The notes: a model not told the origin generated them from the sequence alone. A stretch of 38,672 bases of DNA from Akkermansia muciniphila (GCA_945883495.1 CAMCXS010000056.1:1-38672); one strand, 5' to 3'. Counted from the stretch's first letter, positions 16,095 through 26,029 are shown. Program-made: numbers and translations.

Positions 16095-17282
16095 ATGATG
16101 ATTCCTGCCGTCCTTGACCCGGACTCCGTTGTGATACGCAGTTTGCCCGAGTGCCGCGCCTCTGCTGAGGAACGCTTTAACCTGGCCGCTTGGCCGACCC
16201 GCAACGATCAAACGTGGCGTTTCGCTGATCTCAAACGCAATACCGTGGAGGGTTTCGCGGCGGCGGCGAGTGTCTCGTTGGAACGGCTGGGGCCCTGGGA
16301 TCAAGTCTCCCGGCTCGATCTGGATACCGCCTTGCAGCTTCATGGGAATCTGTTTGGTCCCGCCATTGAGGAGAATCTCGGAAGCCTCGGCGCCGCGCGT
16401 CATTTGGCTTGGGGACTCAAGTCCGAAAACTTTGGTGGTGAATGCTGGGTGATCGGCGAGGGGCAGAGGCTGGAGACCCCTCTCAGCCTCGGGGTGCGGG
16501 CATCCGGGCACGGCCACGCGGCTTGGCTGAATCTGGTTCTCGTGAAGAGTGGGTCGTCCGCGATCATTTGGGAAAACCTCAGTTCCGCCACTGGCGATTC
16601 CGTGTACTTGGTCAATGGCACCGTGCTGGTGGTCGAGGATGGAGCGGACGTGACGTTCGTCGGCAGTCAGGAACTGTCAGGGACCAGCAAACTCGTCAAT
16701 TGCCTTCACGTCGTCCCCGGCGCCGAGGCGAAGGTGCGCGACATCCGGGTCAATCTGGGAGCCGAATGGGTGCGCCAAGAAGTGTCCGCTTCCCTGGCGG
16801 CGGCGGGTGCGAAATGCGAGTTGTTTGGCCTGAGCTTGGCCGGAGCTGGAGACGAGATTGATCAACGAACGCTCCAAGCTCACGCCAGCGGTGGCATTTA
16901 TAGCAATCTTTTGTATAAGAATGCGCTCTTCGGCGACGCCCGGAGCATTTTTAGCGGGCTGATCCGGGTGGATGCCGGTGCCCATCAGACGGACGCGTTC
17001 CAATCGTGCCGCAACCTGCTCCTTAGCGAGGATGCGGAAGCGAACGCGATGCCGGGCCTGGAGATCAATGCGGATCAAGTGCGTTGCAGTCACGGTTCGA
17101 CCTGCTCGCAGATTGATCCCGAGGAAGTCTTCTATCTTCGCGCCCGCGGCATTCCTGAAGCGGCGGCGCGGCACTTGGTCACTCTCGGCTTCGCTCACGA
17201 CATCGTTTCCCGCGTCGGGAACGAGTGGATGGAAGAGCAGCTTTCCGCGAAGGTTGAAGCTCGTCTGCTGGCAATTCAATAG
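16095..17282 (+). CDS. sufD: Fe-S cluster assembly protein SufD
   Basis: A 395-residue SufD, paralogue of SufB. The C-terminal half is diagnostic: TDAFQSCRNLLLSEDAEANA, MPGLEINADQVRCSHGST with His333 (equivalent to the conserved SufD His that works with the SufB Cys at the subunit interface), and QIDPEEVFYLRARGI. The N-terminal domain is divergent as usual. It begins with two adjacent Met codons (16095 and 16098); either could be the start. It follows sufB by 29 bp and is followed by a 58-bp gap, so it probably ends the suf operon or is weakly coupled to the next gene. Confidence 0.95.
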   Translation: MMIPAVLDPDSVVIRSLPECRASAEERFNLAAWPTRNDQTWRFADLKRNTVEGFAAAASVSLERLGPWDQVSRLDLDTALQLHGNLFGPAIEENLGSLGAARHLAWGLKSENFGGECWVIGEGQRLETPLSLGVRASGHGHAAWLNLVLVKSGSSAIIWENLSSATGDSVYLVNGTVLVVEDGADVTFVGSQELSGTSKLVNCLHVVPGAEAKVRDIRVNLGAEWVRQEVSASLAAAGAKCELFGLSLAGAGDEIDQRTLQAHASGGIYSNLLYKNALFGDARSIFSGLIRVDAGAHQTDAFQSCRNLLLSEDAEANAMPGLEINADQVRCSHGSTCSQIDPEEVFYLRARGIPEAAARHLVTLGFAHDIVSRVGNEWMEEQLSAKVEARLLAIQ

Positions 17283-17340
17283 CGAATCAGACTGCTGTGC
17301 GAGCTTGAGTTCGCCGGGAGGTGGCCCTAGAAACGGTGGC

Positions 17341-18282
17341 ATGAAGCCACCACCGCTGTTTGTCGTCACCTCCTTGTGCCTGTTCGCTCTTGCAAACGGA
17401 GTGCGCTCGGAAGACCGCTTGGTGCTGCTGGGCGCGTCGTACGGGAAGAATGTGTTGGCCATATGCGAAAGCAGTGGCGACGTCGTCTGGCGGCTTGATA
17501 CAGCCGGACCGGAGAAGGGACATGCTGGACATCACGATGTTCACATGTTGCCAACTGGACAGATCCTGTATCACGATTCCTGGACCCTGACGAAGGAGAT
17601 TACGCTCGGGAAGAAGACGGTGTGGGAGTACGATTCCAAAACGCAGAACGGCAATGCAGGCAAGGGCGTCGATGTCCATGCGTTTGCCCGTTTGGCGGAC
17701 GGAACAACGATGATCGCCGAGAGCGGGGTGGGCCGGATCGTGTATGTCGATGCCCAGGGGGTATTGCGGCGCGAGGTACCGCTGGGGGAAGGAGGCCGCC
17801 GGAAGACTCGCTTGGTGCGGCTGCTGGACAACGGCCATCTGCTGGCTTGCGCGGAGGATCCAGGGGTGGTGACGGAGTATGACGGTGCCGGAGAGATCGT
17901 TTGGGAATATCCCGTTGGGACACGGGTCTACGGTGCGATTCGGTTGCGTAATGGGAACACCCTGATCGCTTCCGGAAGCGGTCACAGTGTTTTGGAAGTC
18001 ACACCCGCCAAGGAGGTGGTTTGGGAAATTCGCGACACGGTTCCCGGAACGTCGATCAAATTGGCTTGGACGACGACTTTGCAGGAGCTGCCAAACGGCA
18101 ACCTCGTGATTGGCAATTGCCACGCTGGAGAAGGGCAGCCGCAGATTTTTGAGATCACCCGCGACAAGAAGGTGGTCTGGAAATTCGATGAATGGGAGCT
18201 GGTGGGCAATGGCTTGGCTTGCTGGGAGATCCTGGAGGGAGAGCGAGCCGCGCTGGTGCGGAAAGGCCTAATCGGCGGATGA
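17341..18282 (+). CDS. Secreted beta-propeller (PQQ-like repeat) protein
   Basis: A 313-residue protein with a signal peptide (MKPPPLFVVTSLCLFALANGVRS). The rest is made of about six beta-propeller-type blades with recurring G-x-V-V-W or G-x-I-V-W-E-Y units: SGDVVWRLD, KKTVWEYD, AGEIVWEYP, AKEVVWEIRD, KKVVWKFDEWE. These resemble PQQ-enzyme-like and arylsulfotransferase-like repeats. There is no visible catalytic motif, so a binding or scaffolding role in the periplasm is more likely than an enzyme. I chose ATG 17341 because it begins the signal peptide; the frame is open from 16972 but that part is shadow of sufD. It is convergent with the giant lyase, with 19 bp between stops. Confidence 0.85.
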   Translation: MKPPPLFVVTSLCLFALANGVRSEDRLVLLGASYGKNVLAICESSGDVVWRLDTAGPEKGHAGHHDVHMLPTGQILYHDSWTLTKEITLGKKTVWEYDSKTQNGNAGKGVDVHAFARLADGTTMIAESGVGRIVYVDAQGVLRREVPLGEGGRRKTRLVRLLDNGHLLACAEDPGVVTEYDGAGEIVWEYPVGTRVYGAIRLRNGNTLIASGSGHSVLEVTPAKEVVWEIRDTVPGTSIKLAWTTTLQELPNGNLVIGNCHAGEGQPQIFEITRDKKVVWKFDEWELVGNGLACWEILEGERAALVRKGLIGG

Positions 18283-18301
18283 GAGATGTTTGAGGGGGAA
18301 A

Positions 18302-21300
18302 CTACGGCCGGCTCACCGTGAGGCGGATGAAGCGAGCTCCCGGGCCGGCGGGGACGGTGACTTTGATTTGCTGTAGGGAGCCGTTGTCGCTCAGGACGAC
18401 GGGGGCGCTGACGTCGGCGCTGCTCCAATCGTTCGTGAGGGTATCGCTCCATTCCACGGTGTAGGTCAGGCCGGTGGCGGCTTTGTTTTTGGGATAGACG
18501 AACTCGAGGACGCTGCCGTTCCGGGTCGTGGTTTGGGGAAGCGTGCCGGCGGTGGTGGGGTTCAAGCCGGTGGCGAATTCCAGGAGATTGGCGAGGCCGT
18601 CGCCATCGAAGTCGGCGTCGTCCGCTCCGTTGCCCGTGCTGAAATAGGAGCCGAAGTGGGTGAAACGCCATTGCTCCATTGCATTGGGGAGGCGGGTGAG
18701 GACGACGTCATTTCCGTTTCCGCCGGTGTAGGAGATCTGGAAGGTGTAGCCATCGTCGGTGAAGGTGCTGTTCTGGGGGCGGGCATCAAAGGTGCCGGCG
18801 ATGGCGCCGCTGCTGGTTTTATTGAGGATGAGGAAGGTGCTGCCCGGGGCGAGATCGGGGCCGCAGATCAGATCGAGCGTGCCGGCCAGGGTGACGGTTC
18901 CGGCGGCGATGAGTTGGTCGTGACCGCTTCCAGGCGTCGTGTCGCTCAGTCGCAGTTGGAGGACGGGCCGGCCAGAGTGGATGATCGGACCGGCTACCGA
19001 AGGAGTGCCTTGAGGGGCGAAGATGGCACCGATGCCGGTCTGCACGGCTCCTGCCAGGCTGCCCGCCAGGATAAGGCGGCCAGAGTTGATCATGGTGGAG
19101 CCGGTGTAGGTGTTGGAGCCATTGAGCCGCAGCGTGTTGAAACCGGTTTTGGTCAAGCCAACGTTGCCGCCGGTGATGCCGGGATGAATCACAAGATCGC
19201 CCGTGCCACCGATGAAGGTGGACGAGGCGAGGCTCACGGCGGACAGGTTCGCGGTGGCCGCGGTGCCGGAGCCGCTGCTGAAGCTGACGGACGGCGCGCT
19301 GGTGTAGCCACTGCCGGATTGCGTGACCTGAATGCCGGAGACGACGAAGTTGCTGGCGTTCCCGGTGCCGGTGGGATTGGTCCCGGCGGTGGTGACGGTT
19401 CCGCCGCTGAAGGCGATGTCGGGAGCGCTGGTGTATCCGGTCCCGGCGTTGGTGATGGAGATCCCGGTGACGAGGCCGCTGGTGAGGACGGCGGTGGCGG
19501 TCGCCCCGGTGCCGCCTCCGCCCGTGATGGTGACCGTGGGCGCGGCGGAATACACCGTGGTGCCGCCGTTGATTGTGAAGCTGGGCGCGCTGACGCCGAG
19601 CGTGGCGATCGCCGTAGCGCCGGATCCACCTCCGCCTCCACTCAACGTAACCTCGGGAACGGCGCTGTGGACGCCACCGGCGGTCGTGGAAATGGAGGAG
19701 ACGACCCCCCCGGCGATGCTGGCGACGGCGTCGCCGTCGTTGACCAAGCCGCCGGTTAACACGAGCACGCCGGGGCCGCGCAGGGTAAGGACTTCGTTGA
19801 CGTTTGGCTGGCCGTTGAGATCGAGGGTAGCCCCGCTGGTGATGCTGGTGCCGCCGTTCCCGTTGCCAAAGGTGAATCCGCCATGACCCAGCGCGGAGGG
19901 ACTGCCGATGCGGAGTATCCCGGCGGCGACGGTGGTGGTGCCGGAGAAGGTGTTGTTCCCCGACAAAGTCCAGGTGCCGCTCTCTTCTTTGGAGACGGGC
20001 AACACGTTGGTGGCGTTGCCGTTGCTGAGATCGCCCGTGATCAGACCGGTGGCGGCGCCCATGAGTTTGAGCGTCCGGCCGGTGGTGTTCGGGGAGATCG
20101 CCCCGGTCAGGGTGAGCGTGCCGGCGTTCACATAGATCCGGCTGCTGCCACCGCCGGAAGCGAGCGTGACGGGGCCGGCGATGAGGTTGTCTCCGGCTTC
20201 GTTAATGATCGCTCCGCTGGTGTCGTTGCTGATGAGGAACCCAGTGGCGGCGGGGAGTTCGATGGGATTGCTGGTGCCATCGAGACGGAGTTGGGGATTG
20301 CCGGCGGTGCCGTTGGTCAGGGTGACCGTTTTGCTGCCATCGCCGAGGGCGGAGCTGTTGGTGATGCGGAGGGCGCCACTGACGACGCTGACGTTGCCGT
20401 TGAAGCTGTTGGTGCCGCTGAGGATGACGGTGCCGGCGTTGATGGGGCAGTCGATGGTGACGCCGCCGGAGCCACTGATGTTGTTCGTCACCTCGAGGGT
20501 GCCGGTGCGATCGAACCGGAGAGTGCCGTTGTTGAGGATATCGCCGCTGCCGGGCGTACCGTTGGCGCCGTCGTTGCCGATTTGCAGGGTGCCGGCGTTG
20601 ATGACGGTGGCCCCGGTGTAGCTGTTGTTACCCGCGAGGATGAGGCGGCTGGAACTGCTGTTGCGGGTGAGGCCGCCCGATCCGGAGAGATCCCCGTTGA
20701 AGATGAAGGTGCCGTTGTTCGTGGCGTTGACGGTGGTATCGGCTCCGAGCAGGATGGGGGTGTTGATTTGGTAACTGAGAAGATTGCTGCCGCTGCCGGT
20801 GAGATTCACGGTGGGTAACTGGGTGCCGTTGTTGAGCAGGGCGAAGTTCCCTCCGCTCACTGTGACCGTGGTGGCCGTAGTGGCGGTTCCGGCCAGGGTG
20901 AGGTTGTTCATCTGGAAGCTGCCGCCGATGTCGTTGTTCGAGGTGACGGTGCCGCCGGTGAGGGTTTGGCCGGTGAAGAACTGCACGGAAGCTCCGCGCG
21001 TGCTGGATGGCGCCGTGCCGCTTTGCCAGTTGGCGCCCGTGCTCCAGGGCAAACCACCGGTGGTGCTGGCGTTGGTCCAAACGTAATTCACGGCGGCGGC
21101 GGACAAGGAAATCGTCCCTGTGGTGCTGAGTCCTCCGAAATGCCGCACGGTGCCGCCGCTGGCCAGCTCCGCGACTTGCGAGGCATCGAGCACGGCCCGG
21201 GTCACGAGCAAGTCATCGAGCACGCCATCGCACCAGCGCCTCGGTTCGAATCCTGAGGTGGCATGCCCGCCGAAAACCAGCGGGGCAGCTTGGTTCATGG

Positions 21301-24300
21301 CGAAGGCGAACGCGGAGTCGCTCCCAATAAGGACGCCGTTCAGGTAGAGCGAAATCGTGGTTCCATTGCGCACCACGGCGAAGTGATGCCAAACGCCGAC
21401 GCTGACTCCGGTGGCCGTGATATCGACGTCGAGGGCGTCACCGCTGTTGCTGAAATGCTGGAGACGAACCGTGGATTGGCCGGTCGGGCAGTTGAGGTAG
21501 AGTTCGTCCGTGGAGCCGAAGCCATCACCATCGCCGATGTGCCAGATCATGTCGTCGTTGGTGGTATCGCGGCGCTTGAACCATCCCGCCACCGACCAGT
21601 TCGCGGTGTTCCAACCGAGTTCCGTGGCGGTCAAGGTGCGCTGGATGCGGCGGGCGTCGTTAACGTTTTCGACCAGATCAATGGAGCGCGCTCCTTGCGA
21701 GGCGAGGGAGGCGGGCCGGTCGGTGCCTAGGGTGTAGGTGCCCGCTCCGGCGGCGTCGATGGTGCCATCGCGGCCGTTTCCGGAGGCATCGGGGACGGTG
21801 TGCGGGGTGGAGCTGTCGGGCAGGTCGAAATCCCAGAGGAGAACCGTGTTGGCGTTGTCGCCGCCCGCATCCGTGGCGGTGAAGGTGAAACTGGGGACGC
21901 CGGAGTAGCCTGGGGTTGGGGTGAAGCGCGCGGTGTAGCCATCCGCCAGGAGGACGACGGTGCCGTTGACTGGCTGACTCACGCGGAAACGGAGCTGCGA
22001 ACCTGGCGTGGCGTCGTCGGTGACGTAGTTGCGGAGGTCGATATCTACGGGATTCTCGCCATTGCTGGTGGCCACGGTGCCGGTGGTGACGGGGGCGTCG
22101 TTGCTGGCGGCGATGTTCCAGGCGGTCAGCGGGGTGATGGCCGGGGCGGTGGTGGGCAAAGGTTCGCCCGTGGTCAGCGGCACGAACCAGACCGCGAGGG
22201 TGGTATCGGTGACGTTGGTCAGCTGGATCGCGAGCTTCTTGAAACCGGTGTTGGCGTTTTGCGCCGGGTTGGTGGCCGGATTGGGGGAGGTGGGGAGCGG
22301 CACCGCATCCATGACTTGAAACGTGCCGTCGCCGCTGAGGATTTTGCACCAGAGCCGTTCCGAACCCTTGGTCAGCAGGGCGCTGGAGCCGTCGGGATCG
22401 ATGGTGACAGCGGTCGAAGGATGGGAGTAGTGGGCGAACCACCAGACGGTCTTCCCGGTGGCGGCCTGGATTTCGTCCTGGATGAGCACCTCGTCCCGGG
22501 CGCCCAAGAGCCGCGCGCCGCGCCAGACGCGGGTCACGCCCGTGTAAACCGGAGTGAGGTCGTGAATCGCGAACGATCCGCTGCCACCGGGCTCGGATTG
22601 ATACGCCAGGAGTGGGGCGACCGCATGGAGGTTCATGTCCGCGTTGGCGCTGGGATCGATCGTCAACGTGTTCTGGCCTTCGGGCCGCATCCGGTAGTAA
22701 TCCCAACGATCGATCCCACTCGGATTCGAGGGTTCGATGAAGTAATTCGGCAGCGCGTAGTTGTCGCCGCCGAGGTCGTGGAACCAGCGCGTGCCCAGGG
22801 CATCGAGGACAAAGGTGCCGGCATCCAAGTTCCCGTGATCGGCGGCCATTTCTCCGCCTTTGCAGCCGAGGAAGGTGGTGCGGTTGTCGTTCCAGCGTCC
22901 CCGCATCGTGACCATCTCTTGGGGTTGGAAGGCGGTGCCGGCCTCGCCGTGGTAAGCCATGTCCGGGGATTGATTGGAGCTGACCAAAGAGGTGCTGCTC
23001 TCATTCCACCACAGCGCGCTCAGGGCGCTTCCAGAGGTTTGATTCTCCCACCAGTCATAAATCGGCAGGCCGTAGCGTCGGGCCATCCATTGGAAGACCG
23101 GGCCGCGTCCCGGGCCGCTCGCGGGAGCATCCGCGTAGTTGAAGATGATGTTCGTCGGTCCCACGGACTGCATCGGGGCGAAACCGGCCTCCGAAAGGTT
23201 CTGGGTCGTGCCGATCCCGAAATCACTGCCGAGCACCCATTCCAATGCAGCCAGCATGCGGATGCCATACTCCATGGTGTAACCCCAGTAACCTGGGCCT
23301 TCGTACCAGGCGCCGTTGTCGGTAGTGAAGTGGGCCCAGGTCGGCCGGGTGGAATTCAGCGCCCGGTTAAGGATGTTTTCGGTGAGCGCCTCGCTTTCGC
23401 TGCCCACGGCCAAAGCGCCCATGATGAGGCCGCCGTTGCAGACTTGGTTCCAGTTGTTTCCCGTGCTTCTGGTCCAGCCGGCGTTGTTGGTGAATTGGGT
23501 GAGCCCGGGATTGAGACCTTTGTTGATGATCGCATTCCGGATCGTATCCCGCCGGGCTTGGGTCCAATAATGATAGAACCAGTCATACCCGATGGCGCAG
23601 GCGTGGGTCATTTCCGCGGTGTCGAGGAAGTGGTTTGGATTCCAGTTTGGGAACAGGGTGTTGTCCGCCACGGTGTTCAGCTCCGTCCAGGCTCGCTCGG
23701 CATACTGCGGATCGTCGGTCATCCAGTAGGCGACCCCAAGTTTGTAGATGCGGTCGACCACCAAGCGCGACTCGGTGAGAATGACGCTGCGGACATCCGG
23801 CGCATAGGTCACTGGGGCTTGGGTGAGAATGGCGTTCGCGGCATTGATGGCGTTCTGCGCCCAAGTTTTCGCCTGGGAACTCGCCGGGTTCAGATAGGCG
23901 GCTTTCAAACGGGCGAAGCGTTCCGAGGTAGCGAAAATGCGCGGATGCTCTTGGGCCATGGTATCGAGCAAATTGGCCTGAGCGGGCTGCGCGCTCGTGG
24001 TCCCGGGTTGGGCGAGCGCGCTTCCGGGGACGACAGAGAACGAGGAATCTCCCGATTTCATCCAGCCGACGCTCCAGTGATCGGTGCCGGTGCTTTCTTT
24101 GTGAAGCAACTCCACGTAGTAACGTTGTCCCTGGGTGAGGATGCGCGGAGTGGAAGGTGTGCCCCAGGCGCGGAAGGCGGTGGCGCTAGAGACGCTGGCG
24201 ATGAGGGACTTGTTGGTGCTGGTGGCGTCCGTGCTCAACCAAAGTTCAACCGCATCCGCTCCGCTGAGGGCAAAGGAGTAGCTCCCGGTTTCCTGGGGAA

Positions 24301-24994
24301 CGATAAATCCGGTGACGCGCGTGCCGTAGGAGTCCGACCAATCTTGCGCCAGGCACTCGAACGAGGTGATGAATTCTCGCCCGGCTGGTTTGGCGGGATA
24401 ATTGGCGTTCGACGTGAGCGTGGCGATGCCGGTTCCCGTCAGCCCGGTCCAATGCTCCTTGAGTAGGGCTCCCCCGAGCTTAGTGACCCGCGCTGGGTAA
24501 AGCCGGGCGGTCGGGATGATCTCGCGAGCCCGGAAATCGCAGGCCCATTCCAGCTTCACGGAGGCGGAGCCGGTTTGCTCGATGTATTCGAGGCGAAGAT
24601 TGACCCGCTGACCCGCACGGAGAAGCATCTGGCCGCGCATTTCGGGGCTGGCCCCGGCGTAGGTTCGGCACGTGACCATTTGGTCGTTGATCCAGAGCCG
24701 AGCCCCGTCGTCCGCGGTCAGAAAAAACGTGTAGAGCGCGGTGAACTCTGGCTCGATTTGGCCGCTCCAGGCGATCGAGAAGGTATCGGCATGGGTGATC
24801 GCGGTTCCGGTGGGAATGGCGGTGCCGAAGTTGAAGTTGATCGTGGCGTCGGAGCGCGTGGTCCGCAAGGTGCCGAAGAACTCGGTGTCGTAGTACTGGC
24901 CGGTGAGTCCGGTGCCCTGGGCGAACGAACGCTGCGTGCCGAGCAGCAGAAGAAACAGCAACGGAAGGAGCGCCGGGGGAAAATGAGAAAGCAT
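18302..24994 (-). CDS. Large secreted heparinase II/III-type polysaccharide lyase with PA14, LamG and autotransporter-associated repeats
   Basis: A 2230-residue exported protein. In order: signal peptide (1-26); two PA14-like carbohydrate-binding domains (about 27-165 and 172-320); an alginate-lyase/heparinase alpha-toroid region from HPRIFATSERFARLKAAY (about 350) with NNWNQVCNGG and YEGPGYWGYTMEYG (Tyr near 564); the heparinase II/III beta-sandwich with DHGNLDAGTFVLDALG (His720), to about 900; an Ig/cadherin-like stretch to about 1050; a LamG-like lectin domain (about 1052-1290); PATR repeats such as LILAGNNSYTGATVINAGTL (about 1430-1985); four GYTSAP/GGGGTGATA repeats (about 1780-1900); a DADFDGDGLANLLEFATG motif (about 2130); and an Ig-like end. 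It probably cleaves uronic-acid polysaccharides outside the cell. The substrate is not predictable. There is no C-terminal beta-barrel, so secretion is not classical autotransport. Confidence 0.88.
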   Translation of the reverse strand: MLSHFPPALLPLLFLLLLGTQRSFAQGTGLTGQYYDTEFFGTLRTTRSDATINFNFGTAIPTGTAITHADTFSIAWSGQIEPEFTALYTFFLTADDGARLWINDQMVTCRTYAGASPEMRGQMLLRAGQRVNLRLEYIEQTGSASVKLEWACDFRAREIIPTARLYPARVTKLGGALLKEHWTGLTGTGIATLTSNANYPAKPAGREFITSFECLAQDWSDSYGTRVTGFIVPQETGSYSFALSGADAVELWLSTDATSTNKSLIASVSSATAFRAWGTPSTPRILTQGQRYYVELLHKESTGTDHWSVGWMKSGDSSFSVVPGSALAQPGTTSAQPAQANLLDTMAQEHPRIFATSERFARLKAAYLNPASSQAKTWAQNAINAANAILTQAPVTYAPDVRSVILTESRLVVDRIYKLGVAYWMTDDPQYAERAWTELNTVADNTLFPNWNPNHFLDTAEMTHACAIGYDWFYHYWTQARRDTIRNAIINKGLNPGLTQFTNNAGWTRSTGNNWNQVCNGGLIMGALAVGSESEALTENILNRALNSTRPTWAHFTTDNGAWYEGPGYWGYTMEYGIRMLAALEWVLGSDFGIGTTQNLSEAGFAPMQSVGPTNIIFNYADAPASGPGRGPVFQWMARRYGLPIYDWWENQTSGSALSALWWNESSTSLVSSNQSPDMAYHGEAGTAFQPQEMVTMRGRWNDNRTTFLGCKGGEMAADHGNLDAGTFVLDALGTRWFHDLGGDNYALPNYFIEPSNPSGIDRWDYYRMRPEGQNTLTIDPSANADMNLHAVAPLLAYQSEPGGSGSFAIHDLTPVYTGVTRVWRGARLLGARDEVLIQDEIQAATGKTVWWFAHYSHPSTAVTIDPDGSSALLTKGSERLWCKILSGDGTFQVMDAVPLPTSPNPATNPAQNANTGFKKLAIQLTNVTDTTLAVWFVPLTTGEPLPTTAPAITPLTAWNIAASNDAPVTTGTVATSNGENPVDIDLRNYVTDDATPGSQLRFRVSQPVNGTVVLLADGYTARFTPTPGYSGVPSFTFTATDAGGDNANTVLLWDFDLPDSSTPHTVPDASGNGRDGTIDAAGAGTYTLGTDRPASLASQGARSIDLVENVNDARRIQRTLTATELGWNTANWSVAGWFKRRDTTNDDMIWHIGDGDGFGSTDELYLNCPTGQSTVRLQHFSNSGDALDVDITATGVSVGVWHHFAVVRNGTTISLYLNGVLIGSDSAFAFAMNQAAPLVFGGHATSGFEPRRWCDGVLDDLLVTRAVLDASQVAELASGGTVRHFGGLSTTGTISLSAAAVNYVWTNASTTGGLPWSTGANWQSGTAPSSTRGASVQFFTGQTLTGGTVTSNNDIGGSFQMNNLTLAGTATTATTVTVSGGNFALLNNGTQLPTVNLTGSGSNLLSYQINTPILLGADTTVNATNNGTFIFNGDLSGSGGLTRNSSSSRLILAGNNSYTGATVINAGTLQIGNDGANGTPGSGDILNNGTLRFDRTGTLEVTNNISGSGGVTIDCPINAGTVILSGTNSFNGNVSVVSGALRITNSSALGDGSKTVTLTNGTAGNPQLRLDGTSNPIELPAATGFLISNDTSGAIINEAGDNLIAGPVTLASGGGSSRIYVNAGTLTLTGAISPNTTGRTLKLMGAATGLITGDLSNGNATNVLPVSKEESGTWTLSGNNTFSGTTTVAAGILRIGSPSALGHGGFTFGNGNGGTSITSGATLDLNGQPNVNEVLTLRGPGVLVLTGGLVNDGDAVASIAGGVVSSISTTAGGVHSAVPEVTLSGGGGGSGATAIATLGVSAPSFTINGGTTVYSAAPTVTITGGGGTGATATAVLTSGLVTGISITNAGTGYTSAPDIAFSGGTVTTAGTNPTGTGNASNFVVSGIQVTQSGSGYTSAPSVSFSSGSGTAATANLSAVSLASSTFIGGTGDLVIHPGITGGNVGLTKTGFNTLRLNGSNTYTGSTMINSGRLILAGSLAGAVQTGIGAIFAPQGTPSVAGPIIHSGRPVLQLRLSDTTPGSGHDQLIAAGTVTLAGTLDLICGPDLAPGSTFLILNKTSSGAIAGTFDARPQNSTFTDDGYTFQISYTGGNGNDVVLTRLPNAMEQWRFTHFGSYFSTGNGADDADFDGDGLANLLEFATGLNPTTAGTLPQTTTRNGSVLEFVYPKNKAATGLTYTVEWSDTLTNDWSSADVSAPVVLSDNGSLQQIKVTVPAGPGARFIRLTVSRP

Positions 24995-25276
24995 ACGGTG
25001 TGAGCGGAAACGTCTCGCTCCATGCCAAACGGTGTGGGGGGGAACAGCTCACCGGCAGGGAAGGAGCACTGCGGCCATTCCATCTTCTGGCTCGGTTGCT
25101 GTCAAGCTCGCTTGCGGCCAGGGGGAGCTTCGTACACGCACCTCTCGCTATCCTACGATCGAGAATGATTCGGGCTCATGCGGCGGCGCCTAGGATTGGG
25201 GGGGGCGGAATGGATGTTCGCTCCGGCCGTGAACCCCCGAGCAATCAGCACCCTAGGATTTCCGGCCCATCAACCC
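24995..25276. other. Gene-free upstream region of the lyase with a 9-bp direct repeat
   Basis: This 282-bp gap separates the lyase start from the stop of the small membrane gene. It contains CCTAGGATT twice (25189-25197 and 25252-25260, 63 bp apart), each beside a G- or C-run (GGGGGGGG at about 25198-25205). It should carry the lyase promoter, read leftward, but I see no convincing -35/-10 pair. The repeats could be regulator sites. Confidence 0.45.
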
Positions 25277-26029
25277 TCAACCTGATTGTCGCAATTCAAA
25301 TTCCGAGCGTTGGTTTGCTTTGCGGGCGAGGCGGCGTTCGATGAGTAGTCCAATGGCCGGACCGAGGCTAAGCAAGAGGATCGCCCAACCGGTTGCCATG
25401 CCCCAAAATGTGAGGATGGGAGCGCAGCAATCTTCCCGGCGGCGGCAGAGAATGTGACACGGCACGGCGATGAGAAGCTCCAGCACGCTTCCCGTGAGAA
25501 TCCAGGTGACGAAGCGGGCCGCCAAGCTTTCTGGAGCCGCGTTCCGCGCCACCGGCCCGAGCACGATCCACCAACCCGCCCACAAGCCGCCGATGAACCC
25601 AAAGAAAAGCGTCGGTGGAAGCCACCCGTCGGCGTTTGCGCCTGGGAAGGTTCTGTCGATCGCCTTCGCGGTCCACTGCATGCCGCCAAATGCATCATCT
25701 CCCATCGTGGCCATGGAGAGGCTGATCACCAAAGATGAGGTCAAGAGGCCCAAGCAACACGCGGCGGCGACGATTGCAGGCCAGACTCTGCGGCGCGCTT
25801 TGGGGCGTTCCCCGCTAGGCCGAACGCGGATCAACAGAACGCCCTGCGCCAGCGCGAGCAGCATGAACCAAGTGAGAAAAAGGGGCTGTCGCCACAAATA
25901 GGGAGTTTGTCCGTCCGGCCGTGGCGGCAGCGCCCATTGCTGTAAGGGCGCCAAACTCATCGCCAAGATGAGCCAGAACACGATCATCACGGGAATCGAC
26001 CAACGTCTCACGAATGCGGATTCTATCAC
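25277..26029 (-). CDS. Small multi-pass membrane protein, third gene of the export-like unit
   Basis: A 250-residue protein with about five hydrophobic segments (about 11-27, 47-66, 83-105, 140-162, 170-190 and 210-227 by eye, some uncertain). Between the last two is a Cys cluster, CHILCRRREDCCAP, with four cysteines in 14 residues, and the C-terminus is basic (RRLARKANQR). I do not recognise a family. It follows the M50-HlyD gene by 33 bp on the same strand, so it is probably co-transcribed. Possible roles are an accessory membrane subunit of the putative exporter, or a metal or redox-sensitive anchor; both are inference. Confidence 0.7.
   Translation of the reverse strand: MIESAFVRRWSIPVMIVFWLILAMSLAPLQQWALPPRPDGQTPYLWRQPLFLTWFMLLALAQGVLLIRVRPSGERPKARRRVWPAIVAAACCLGLLTSSLVISLSMATMGDDAFGGMQWTAKAIDRTFPGANADGWLPPTLFFGFIGGLWAGWWIVLGPVARNAAPESLAARFVTWILTGSVLELLIAVPCHILCRRREDCCAPILTFWGMATGWAILLLSLGPAIGLLIERRLARKANQRSEFELRQSG

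Noticed and set aside
21800-24466. Plus-strand 888-codon open frame inside the lyase gene
   Set aside because: It is the antisense of PA14 and heparinase-like domains, with no domain features of its own.
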